A stretch of 11,063 nt of DNA, taken from contig VFKJ01000044.1 of the NCBI GenBank assembly GCA_009885595.1, forward strand, positions 1 through 11,063. Reading direction: 5' to 3'. The number at the start of each line of letters is the position of its first letter. Position 1 is the first letter of the stretch. Made by a program: the position numbers and the translations under genes. Of this stretch, positions 1 to 5,042 are shown one piece after another. The stretch comes from Myxococcales bacterium. GTDB taxonomy: Bacteria; Myxococcota; Myxococcia; Myxococcales; Myxococcaceae. The notes under the pieces are model-generated. The model made no database searches, was not told the DNA's origin, and worked only from the letters and a program-made list of their open reading frames with translations.

Positions 1-80
1 ATGATGATGCCGCCCTTGGTCTTGGTGTCTTCGGCGATGCGCTTGACGATCAGCCGGTCGTGCAGGGGACGAATCTTCAT
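1..80 (-). CDS. groES: GroES co-chaperonin (Hsp10), N-terminal fragment
   Basis: The reverse strand from base 80 encodes 26 residues starting MKIRPLHDRLIVKR and continuing to a TKGGII stretch, the canonical N-terminus of the 10 kDa co-chaperonin that caps GroEL during cytosolic protein folding. The window ends before the mobile loop, so only about a quarter of the usual ~95 residues is visible. The ATG is supported by a GGAGA ribosome-binding site at 88-92, five to six bases upstream of it. The preceding DNA carries a promoter and a CIRCE operator, which fits a heat-shock groESL operon; groEL should follow beyond the left edge. Identity is very secure; whether this is the only groESL copy (myxobacteria often have two) cannot be told from here. 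Confidence 0.96.
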   Translation of the reverse strand, partial: MKIRPLHDRLIVKRIAEDTKTKGGII

Positions 81-119
81 GGTGGTTTCTCCAGAGTGAG
101 TGTTGCTGCGGGTTGGCGG

Positions 120-146
120 TTAGCACTCGACCACTTCGAGTGCCAG
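120..146 (-). promoter_or_regulatory. CIRCE operator (HrcA site), 5' leader of groES
   Basis: TTAGCACTC (120-128), nine spacer bases, then GAGTGCCAG (138-146). The left arm is a perfect match to the CIRCE consensus (TTAGCACTC-N9-GAGTGCTAA) and the right arm matches 7 of 9. The site lies between the predicted groES promoter and its start codon, the classical position for HrcA repression. Known family behaviour: HrcA binds CIRCE at normal temperature and releases it on heat shock, with GroEL aiding HrcA folding. The hrcA gene itself is not in this window. Confidence 0.9.
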
Positions 147-162
147 AGCCGAGGTCGCGGTG

Positions 163-190
163 GATATAACCCTCGTTCCCCGAGCGTCAA
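163..190 (-). promoter_or_regulatory. Predicted sigma70-type promoter of groES
   Basis: On the reverse strand TTGACG (190-185) is followed after 16 bases by TATATC (168-163), a good -35 and a moderate -10. Transcription would start near base 156, leaving a leader of about 75 bases that contains the CIRCE element at 120-146. The match is by eye only; the start site is not measured. Confidence 0.6.
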
Positions 191-198
191 GGCAGGAA

Positions 199-225
199 CT
201 GGCACTTGCCGGGCCCGAGTGCCAG
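199..225 (-). promoter_or_regulatory. Second CIRCE-like inverted repeat
   Basis: CTGGCACTT (199-207), a nine-base spacer, then GAGTGCCAG (217-225). The arms pair at 8 of 9 positions and keep the CIRCE architecture of 9-N9-9. The right arm is identical to that of the element at 120-146. It sits just upstream of the predicted groES -35 box, so a bound HrcA here would flank rather than block the promoter. It departs from the consensus by GG in place of TA/AG near the outer ends, so HrcA binding is inferred, not certain. Confidence 0.6.
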
Positions 226-243
226 TGACCCCAGACCTGGGGG

Positions 244-270
244 TTGGCGCTTCCAACCCCGGAGTGCCAG
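244..270 (-). promoter_or_regulatory. Third CIRCE-like inverted repeat
   Basis: TTGGCGCTT (244-252), nine bases, then GAGTGCCAG (262-270), the same right arm as the two elements nearer groES and the same 9-N9-9 spacing. The left arm carries one extra change (G for A in the CACT core). It overlaps a separate perfect stem GGGGTTGG/CCAACCCC (240-247, 253-260). It lies about 30 bases upstream of the predicted promoter of the divergent gene, so it could influence either direction. It may instead be a decayed copy. Confidence 0.45.
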
Positions 271-299
271 CGTAACAGCCTGAATTGGTTAGGTGTTTT

Positions 300-328
300 T
301 TGTAGCTACGGCGCTGTACCGCTACGAT
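300..328 (+). promoter_or_regulatory. Candidate promoter of the rightward three-gene unit
   Basis: TTGTAG (300-305), a 17-base spacer and TACGAT (323-328) give a weak -35 and a fair -10. The start would fall near 335, just ahead of the GGAGGT ribosome-binding site at 340-345, giving a very short leader. A short inverted repeat GTAGC/GCTAC (302-306, 321-325) spans the spacer and could be a repressor site. All by inspection. Confidence 0.35.
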
Positions 329-351
329 CTCTTGGCCATGGAGGTCATGAG

Positions 352-948
352 ATGAGTCAACTGGTCTTGAGCGGGTCGCTCAAAGAGTTCTTCAGGATGC
401 TGGTCGGAGAGGTCGTCAAGCGGCAGCGGGTGTCGATCGAGGAAGTGACCGAGTTCTACGTGGTCAACCTGCTGTCGGACTACGCCAAGGCCGAGAAGCT
501 GTTCACCCAGGGAGTGGACGGCAAGCGGGAAGCCGAGCCGCTGGCGGTGCTCTACCACCGGGCCCTGCAGCAGGAGCGGGAAGAGAAGATCCGCACGCTG
601 CGCCAGCTGGGCGACGTGTCGCTCTACACCGCGGGCTTCTTCAACAGCTCGCTCAAGGACAGCGTGGTGGGCGCCGACTACTACGTGCAGATGGGGCGCA
701 ACGCGTACAGCGCGGTCGCCGATCTGGCCGGCAACAGCTCGCTCGCCTCGGTGTACCAGGAGCTCTGCCTCAAGTTCTCGTCGCTGGTGGAGGTGCTCGA
801 GGAGATCTCCGCCCGCGGGCTGGCGGCCACCGGGCCCCAGGGCCAGCTCAAGGTGTTCGAGACCTGGGCGCGCACCGGCAACAGCCGGCTGGAGCAGGTG
901 TTGATCGACTCGGGGCTGTTGCCCGCCAGGAAGCTGTTGGCGAACTGA
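352..948 (+). CDS. Conserved-looking hypothetical protein, 198 aa, helical
   Basis: I do not recognise this family. The start at 352 (MSQLVLSG) is chosen because GGAGGT lies six bases upstream (340-345); the frame is open back to 244, but that would run coding sequence through the regulatory region. The protein has no signal peptide or membrane span and reads as mostly alpha-helical and charged, with a Glu/Arg-rich helix at about residues 70-84 and Ser/Tyr-rich helices at about 88-125. It is therefore probably a soluble cytoplasmic protein. Its codon use matches its neighbours, so it is a real gene. It is first in a unit with the next hypothetical gene, whose ATG shares the A of this stop codon, and a Nudix hydrolase. 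It diverges from groES, which may give it shared stress control, but its function is unknown. Confidence 0.8.
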   Translation: MSQLVLSGSLKEFFRMLVGEVVKRQRVSIEEVTEFYVVNLLSDYAKAEKLFTQGVDGKREAEPLAVLYHRALQQEREEKIRTLRQLGDVSLYTAGFFNSSLKDSVVGADYYVQMGRNAYSAVADLAGNSSLASVYQELCLKFSSLVEVLEEISARGLAATGPQGQLKVFETWARTGNSRLEQVLIDSGLLPARKLLAN

Positions 949-1580
949 TGCTCGACGTCATCCAGGAGCAGCTCGAGGCCATCTACGGAATCCGCGCGGA
1001 CTACCGCGTGAAAGATTTCCTGGTGGACTCGGACACCGCTCGCAAGCTGGGTGGCTCGGGGCGCGCGCGCGAAGAGTTGCTGGTCGCCTCGGGCGCCGAG
1101 GGCCTCGAGCTGGCGCTCTACATCGAGCCGGCGCTGCTGGCGCGGGTGTCCAACGTCGGTCCCGAAGGCGCGATGAGCGCGGACTTAGGCGATTTCTGCG
1201 AGGTGGCCGAAGGGGTGTCGCACTTCCTCTACGTGGCGCACACCGCCCGCCTGGAGCGGACCGTCTCGCTGCTGGAGTTGGAAGCGCAGGCCGAGGTGGA
1301 TAAGTTCGCCGTCTGCACGCTGCTCAAGTGGGGACTCCACGTGGGTCGTTGGGCCGGGTCTCTCGTGGGTCGCCTCTTCGAGCAGGTGCAGCTTCGTCCG
1401 AACCTCTCCCACGCCGAGCGCTGGCGCTACCTCGAGGCCAACCGCCTGGCGAAGTCGTACTGCGAGCGGTTGTTGCCGGTGGTGCGCGCGGGCCGCATGG
1501 ACAAGCTGCTGGCCGAGCTGCGGCACGCCTATCGCCTCGGCGCCGAGGCGAAGCTTCAGTATTTCGGGCGTGCCCGATGA
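948..1580 (+). CDS. Conserved-looking hypothetical protein, 210 aa
   Basis: An unrecognised protein whose ATG at 948 overlaps the preceding TGA by one base, so the two are very likely translated in a coupled way and may act together. An AGGAAG at about 928-933 is too distant to be a strong ribosome-binding site, consistent with coupling. No signal peptide or clear transmembrane segment is present. Visible features are an acidic stretch around residues 79-90 leading into EGVSHFLY, an acidic helix LLELEAQAEVDKF at about 108-120, and an Arg/Leu-rich C-terminal helical half (about 155-205). These look like conserved patches, but I cannot attach them to a named domain. It is followed after 25 bases by the Nudix gene. 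Confidence 0.8.
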   Translation: MLDVIQEQLEAIYGIRADYRVKDFLVDSDTARKLGGSGRAREELLVASGAEGLELALYIEPALLARVSNVGPEGAMSADLGDFCEVAEGVSHFLYVAHTARLERTVSLLELEAQAEVDKFAVCTLLKWGLHVGRWAGSLVGRLFEQVQLRPNLSHAERWRYLEANRLAKSYCERLLPVVRAGRMDKLLAELRHAYRLGAEAKLQYFGRAR

Positions 1581-1605
1581 CGGCGGCGTGACTACAACCT
1601 GAGGC

Positions 1606-2055
1606 GTGGTCGCGACCCGGGAATACTCAGCTGGCGGGGTCGTGCTGCGGCAGGTCGACGGGCGCACCGAGATCGCGGTGATCAAGCCCGCCGGCCGCAA
1701 CGTGCTCGCGCTCCCCAAGGGGCACATCGAGAAGGGCGAGACCTCTCAGAAGACCGCCGAGCGCGAGATCCTCGAGGAGACCGGCCTGGTGGTGGTCTGC
1801 ATCAAGAAGCTGGGCGACGTGAAGTACGTCTACCGGTTCAAGGGCAAGACCATCTTCAAGTGCGTCAGCTTCTACGTCTTCCGCTGGGAGGCCGGGGAGA
1901 TCGACCAGATCGCCGAGGCGATGCGCAAGGAGGTCGACGTGGCGAGGTGGATACCCCTCGAGGACGCGGTGGCCAGGCTCAGCTACCCCGGCGAGCGCGA
2001 CATGGCGGGCCGGGTGCTCGACGAGCTGATCAGCGAGATCGTCTCGCCTTCCTGA
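1606..2055 (+). CDS. Nudix hydrolase, Ap4A-hydrolase-like
   Basis: The protein has 149 residues with a complete Nudix box at residues 39-61: G-x5-E, then REILEETGL, matching GX5EX7REUXEEXGU. The two adjacent glutamates (57-58) are the expected metal ligands. The family cleaves nucleoside diphosphates linked to another moiety. The LPKGHIEKGET lead-in to the box resembles diadenosine tetraphosphate or related dinucleotide hydrolases, but the substrate cannot be fixed from sequence. It would be cytosolic. An in-frame TGA at 1600 forces the start to the GTG at 1606, which keeps the first beta-strand (YSAGGVV). Oddly, the only purine-rich motif (GAGG, 1601-1604) is one base from the GTG, too close for normal use, so initiation may be weak or depend on reinitiation after the upstream gene. 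It is the last gene of its unit and converges on rpoZ. Confidence 0.9.
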   Translation: MVATREYSAGGVVLRQVDGRTEIAVIKPAGRNVLALPKGHIEKGETSQKTAEREILEETGLVVVCIKKLGDVKYVYRFKGKTIFKCVSFYVFRWEAGEIDQIAEAMRKEVDVARWIPLEDAVARLSYPGERDMAGRVLDELISEIVSPS

Positions 2056-2062
2056 AAACACG

Positions 2063-2097
2063 TCGGCCCCGCTGCCTCAGCGAGGGAGCAGGGCCGA
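2063..2097 (-). terminator. Hairpin between convergent Nudix gene and rpoZ
   Basis: TCGGCCC (2063-2069) pairs with GGGCCGA (2091-2097). Inside, GCT/AGC and CCTC/GAGG extend the stem with two single mismatches to a three-base loop. On the reverse strand the stem is followed within a few bases by GTTTTC, so it best fits an intrinsic terminator for rpoZ. The rightward side lacks a T-run, so termination of the Nudix transcript there would be less efficient. Confidence 0.55.
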
Positions 2098-2118
2098 AGG
2101 TGAAACGCCTGGCGGTCT

Positions 2119-2358
2119 TCAGCCCTGCGCGGCGGGCGCGTTGAACTTGCCCATCAGCGCCTCGCGGACGTCGCGATCGAACTTCACGTGGCCGGTGGCG
2201 ATCTCGCGGATGGCGAGCACGCAGGGCTTGTTCTTCGAGTGCTCGACGAGCGGGCGGGCGCCGGCCATCAGCTGGCGGGCGCGCTTGCTGGCGAGCAGCA
2301 CCAGCGCGAAGCGGTTGTCGACGTGAGGGAGGGCGTCTTCGACGGTTACGCGGGCCAT
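2119..2358 (-). CDS. rpoZ: DNA-directed RNA polymerase omega subunit
   Basis: This 79-residue protein begins MARVTVEDALPHVDNRFALV and continues with the LLASKRARQL helix, the signature of omega, which binds the beta-prime subunit and promotes assembly and stability of RNA polymerase. A KNKPCVLAIREIATGHV segment (about residues 43-58) matches the conserved second half, and the length is normal for the family. The ATG is supported by AAGGA at 2366-2370, seven bases upstream. The gene has its own candidate promoter at 2394-2422 and a hairpin after its stop, so it appears to be a single-gene transcript. It is not beside gmk or spoT, the arrangement common in other proteobacteria. Confidence 0.96.
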   Translation of the reverse strand: MARVTVEDALPHVDNRFALVLLASKRARQLMAGARPLVEHSKNKPCVLAIREIATGHVKFDRDVREALMGKFNAPAAQG

Positions 2359-2393
2359 GGTGGTGTCCTTGAAAAGAAGTACGAAAGGCGGTG

Positions 2394-2422
2394 TTCCTAA
2401 GCGGGACGGCCGGTTGCGTCAA
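2394..2422 (-). promoter_or_regulatory. Predicted rpoZ promoter
   Basis: On the reverse strand TTGACG (2422-2417), 17 bases, then TAGGAA (2399-2394). The -35 is strong and the -10 weak, with ideal spacing. The predicted start near 2387 leaves a leader of about 29 bases containing the AAGGA site. The -35 lies about 45 bases downstream of the inverted repeat at 2468-2529, which would insulate rpoZ from flippase transcription. Confidence 0.5.
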
Positions 2423-2467
2423 GCCTCGCGGCCCGCTCCCTGCCCACGGAGGCTGGTGAAAGAGGCG

Positions 2468-2529
2468 CCTCGACTCCGCTCGGCGTGAACGGAACCGGCC
2501 GAATCCGTTCAGCCCGAGCGGAGTCGAGG
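2468..2529. repeat. Large inverted repeat, REP/BIME-like palindrome
   Basis: A 26-base arm starting CCTCGACTCCGCTCGG (2468-2493) pairs with 2504-2529 at 24 of 26 positions around a ten-base loop with a CGGCCG core. The only mismatches are two adjacent positions (2484-2485 against 2512-2513). The arm has the general form TCGACT-CGCTC-GAACGG, which I recall as a short dispersed palindrome common in many environmental bacterial genomes; this was not checked here. It lies between the flippase stop and the rpoZ promoter and could also act as a transcription-blocking or mRNA-stabilising hairpin for the flippase transcript. Confidence 0.8.
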
Positions 2530-2560
2530 GCCGTACTTCAACGCCCTCCCGCGAGAGCAC

Positions 2561-4051
2561 TCACCCGCCGCGCTTGGCGGTCCGCATCGTCTTCACCAAC
2601 GCCACCGACTCACCCACCGAGACCGCCCCGGTCGCGAGCACGAGGCCCACGTAGACGAGGAGGTCGATGACCAGCCGCATCGTGCCCAGGCCTTGGAGCA
2701 CCAGGCGGTCGAGCGTGATCACCACCACGCAGGCGAGCAGCGTCTTCACCAGCATCTTCGCCAGCCGGGCGTCGATGACCACCTTGCCCAGCCGCCAGAC
2801 CATCACGCAGACCACCACCGCCTCGGTGGCCACCGCGGCCATCGCGCACGCCGCGCCCGGGCCGCCCACGCCCCAGTCCTGCGAGAGGTGCACCAGCCCC
2901 ATCACCAGCAGCGGGTTGAGCGCCATGCTCATGAGCGAAGTGGTGGTCACCGTCCACTCGCCGCCGCTCAAGTTGAGGGCGATGCCCAGCACGACCGCGG
3001 TGTAGGTCAGCAGGAACGTCGGCCCCAGGATGCTCAAGGCCCAGGCCGACGCGGCGTATTGCTCGCCCAGCACCAGGTGCACCCAGACGTCCGAGCCCAC
3101 CGCGATCGCCAGCGAAGGAGGGAAGGCCAGCACCAGGATGAGCTCGAGCGTGCGCCTGACCATCTCGTGGTACTCGGCCTTGCCGCGGGCCTGCACGCGC
3201 GCGAGCAGCGGCATCACCACCCCGCCCATCATCGGCACCAGCACGAAGGTCATCTGCGCCAACTCGGCGGCGGCGCTGTAGAGGCCGATCTCCGTGTCGT
3301 TGCTGCGCACCCGCAACACGTTCACGTCGAAGCGGTGCACGACCACCAGCGCGACCGAGTTCACGTAGAACGGGAAGGCGCTGCGCAGCACCGGGGTGAT
3401 CTTCGACCAGTCCACCGTCAGCCGCAGGTTCACGTGCCGGCGCGCCAGCCAGAAGCAGACGACCAGCTTGGTGAGCTCCGCGAAGAACACCGAGAGCGGG
3501 ATGCCGATCAGCGGCAGCTGGAACACCATGGTGATGATGAAGCCCGCGGCCCACATCAGCTTGATCACCACGTTGAGCGCCGAGAGCCCGTCGATGGTGC
3601 GCGCCGACTGCAGCAACGCAGTCAGCGTCTGGTTGTAGCTCGTGCACACGTACGCCGCGCCGTAGGCCCAGACCAGCATTCGCACTTCCGGGGGCTGCCC
3701 CATCAACGACAGCACCGCGCCCATCATCAGGAAGATGGCCAGCGCCATCACCGCGCGAATGGTGAAGACGGTGCCGAGGAAGGCGTTGGCGCCGTCCAGC
3801 GTCACCGGCACGATCTTGCGGGTGTAGACGTCGATGCCCAGGCTGAGGAAGACGAAGGACGTGGTGGTGAAGGCGTCGGCGAAGTTCACCGGGCCGATGA
3901 CCGTGGGGCCCAGGTAGCGCCGCAGCGCGATCCGCACGCCGAAGCCGATGCCGAGCGTCAGCACGAGCGAGCCGCCCAACAACACGGCGTTGCGCATCGT
4001 CGTGGCCACGTCGGAGCGCGAGGCTTCGGCGGAAGAAGAATGCTCGGTCAC
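2561..4051 (-). CDS. Polysaccharide/lipid-linked oligosaccharide flippase (MOP superfamily, Wzx-like)
   Basis: A 496-residue, very hydrophobic protein with about 12-14 predicted membrane spans starting near residue 22, after a short Ser/Ala-rich cytoplasmic tail. The first span region (NAVLLGGSLVLTLGIGFGVR) and the following LRRYLGPTVIGPVNFADAF resemble the N-terminal half of Wzx/RfbX-type proteins, which move undecaprenyl-linked sugar units across the inner membrane for O-antigen, capsule or exopolysaccharide. Length is normal for the family. No glycosyltransferase or polymerase gene is adjacent, so the glycan cannot be named; a MurJ-like role seems less likely. The start is a GTG at 4049-4051: no ATG is available upstream in frame and there is no close Shine-Dalgarno (the nearest AGGAG is over 20 bases away). 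The first in-frame ATG (residue 19) is an alternative start. Confidence 0.88.
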   Translation of the reverse strand: MTEHSSSAEASRSDVATTMRNAVLLGGSLVLTLGIGFGVRIALRRYLGPTVIGPVNFADAFTTTSFVFLSLGIDVYTRKIVPVTLDGANAFLGTVFTIRAVMALAIFLMMGAVLSLMGQPPEVRMLVWAYGAAYVCTSYNQTLTALLQSARTIDGLSALNVVIKLMWAAGFIITMVFQLPLIGIPLSVFFAELTKLVVCFWLARRHVNLRLTVDWSKITPVLRSAFPFYVNSVALVVVHRFDVNVLRVRSNDTEIGLYSAAAELAQMTFVLVPMMGGVVMPLLARVQARGKAEYHEMVRRTLELILVLAFPPSLAIAVGSDVWVHLVLGEQYAASAWALSILGPTFLLTYTAVVLGIALNLSGGEWTVTTTSLMSMALNPLLVMGLVHLSQDWGVGGPGAACAMAAVATEAVVVCVMVWRLGKVVIDARLAKMLVKTLLACVVVITLDRLVLQGLGTMRLVIDLLVYVGLVLATGAVSVGESVALVKTMRTAKRGG

Positions 4052-4106
4052 GCGGAAGCTATAGCTGCCCAGCTCCTGCTTCGTTCGGCAATTCGCCGGG
4101 AGAACC

Positions 4107-4208
4107 TCACCCGGTCTTGAACAGGATCGGCCAGACGAGCTTGTACGGCGCGGGCCCCTTCAGGAATTGCAGTTTCAAAGCAGCGTCGCGCAAGCAGTGC
4201 GCGAGCTC
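4107..4208 (-). pseudogene. Possible C-terminal gene remnant, about 33 codons
   Basis: Between the methyltransferase stop and the flippase start, the reverse strand reads through 33 codons to a TGA at 4109-4107, beginning ELAHCLRDAALKLQFLKG and ending WPILFKTG. Nearly all third positions are G or C, as in the true genes here, and the peptide composition looks protein-like. There is no ATG or GTG start; only a TTG is available, and the frame is closed by a stop inside the methyltransferase gene. It may be the tail of a decayed gene or of something displaced by rearrangement, or chance coding-like DNA. I do not recognise the peptide. The remaining intergenic bases (4052-4106) show only a palindrome AGCTATAGCT at 4057-4066. 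Confidence 0.3.
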
Positions 4209-5013
4209 AGGACCTGGTGCCCACGGTGAGGAAGGCGGGCATCTCCACCTTCAACGGGCCCGCCCCCACGCGCTCGAGCACCCGCGCGTAGAGCTTCTCC
4301 ATCACCTTGGGGTAGTCGGCGCCCAGGTGCTTGGAGAGCGCGGCCAGCGGGGCACAGCTGGCGGGGAACCAGGCCCAGTACTCCTTGAGCGTGGGGGCCT
4401 CGAAGCCGAAGGTGGCCTCTTCCACCCGCACGTCACTGAAGCCCGCGGTGCCCATCTCGGTGCGGCAGGCCTCGGGGGTTTCGAGCACGCGGGGGGGGGC
4501 CGGCAGGTTGGGCAAGAGGTCGGCGAGCGAGGAGAACACCGCCGCCATGAAGGGCGTCTTTTCCAGCGGCGCCCAGCTGGACACCACCACCTTCCCGCCG
4601 GGGCGCACCACCCGGTAGAGCTCCTGAAAGCCGCGCGCGCGGCTGGGGAAGACGAAGAGGCCGAACATCGAGAACGCGGCGGCGAACTTGTCAGCCGGCA
4701 GCTCGAGGGCCTGGCCGTCACCCACCCGGGCGTCCACCTTGAGCTGTCTGGCCGCGGCGGCAGCCCGGAGCTGGTCGATCATGTTCCGCGAGAAGTCGAC
4801 GGCGGTGACGGTGTGCCCCTGCGCCGCGGCCAGCAGCGCGAGGGTGCCGGGGCCGGCTGCGACGTCGAGCACCTCGGACGCGGGCGGGACGGCGGCGAGG
4901 CGCAGCGCTTCGCGCGCGTAACCTTCCAACACGGGGGCGACGTGCTTCGTGTAGGCCTCGCTCACGAGGTCCCACGTCGCCGGCACGGCCATCGGGCTTC
5001 CGGGTTTGGTCAT
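4207..5013 (-). CDS. Class I SAM-dependent methyltransferase (UbiE/Methyltransf_11 type)
   Basis: A 268-residue cytosolic enzyme with a Rossmann methyltransferase fold. Motif I (VLDVAAGPGT, residues 49-58 approximately) binds S-adenosylmethionine. An acidic Asp follows beta-2 (AVDFS, about 71-75), a GDGQALELP stretch at about 98-106 is motif II-like, and RPGGKVVVSSW at about 137-147 is the usual post-III strand. The N-terminal WDLVSEAYTKHVAP helix resembles UbiE/COQ5-like and small-molecule methyltransferases, but the acceptor is unknown. The ATG at 5011-5013 is preceded by AGGTGG at a suitable distance. It lies 29 bases after the DUF2520 gene on the same strand, so it is probably the third gene of the clp transcript. 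A run of nine G on the plus strand (4491-4499) falls within codons for about residues 171-175. Confidence 0.9.
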   Translation of the reverse strand: MTKPGSPMAVPATWDLVSEAYTKHVAPVLEGYAREALRLAAVPPASEVLDVAAGPGTLALLAAAQGHTVTAVDFSRNMIDQLRAAAAARQLKVDARVGDGQALELPADKFAAAFSMFGLFVFPSRARGFQELYRVVRPGGKVVVSSWAPLEKTPFMAAVFSSLADLLPNLPAPPRVLETPEACRTEMGTAGFSDVRVEEATFGFEAPTLKEYWAWFPASCAPLAALSKHLGADYPKVMEKLYARVLERVGAGPLKVEMPAFLTVGTRS

Positions 5014-5042
5014 GGCGCCGCCACCTAGCCTCCGCCGGGCTT

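Noticed and set aside
1185..2061. Leftward frames opposite the second hypothetical and Nudix genes
   Set aside because: Shadows; the plus-strand frames have coherent protein composition and, for Nudix, a full catalytic motif.
2105..2118. CGCC-T-GGCG short hairpin after rpoZ as terminator
   Set aside because: The one-base loop is sterically impossible; the longer hairpin at 2063-2097 is a better candidate.
2693..4120. 475-codon rightward frame opposite the flippase
   Set aside because: Extremely His/Gln/Arg-rich shadow of the membrane protein's codons; no domain or ribosome-binding site.
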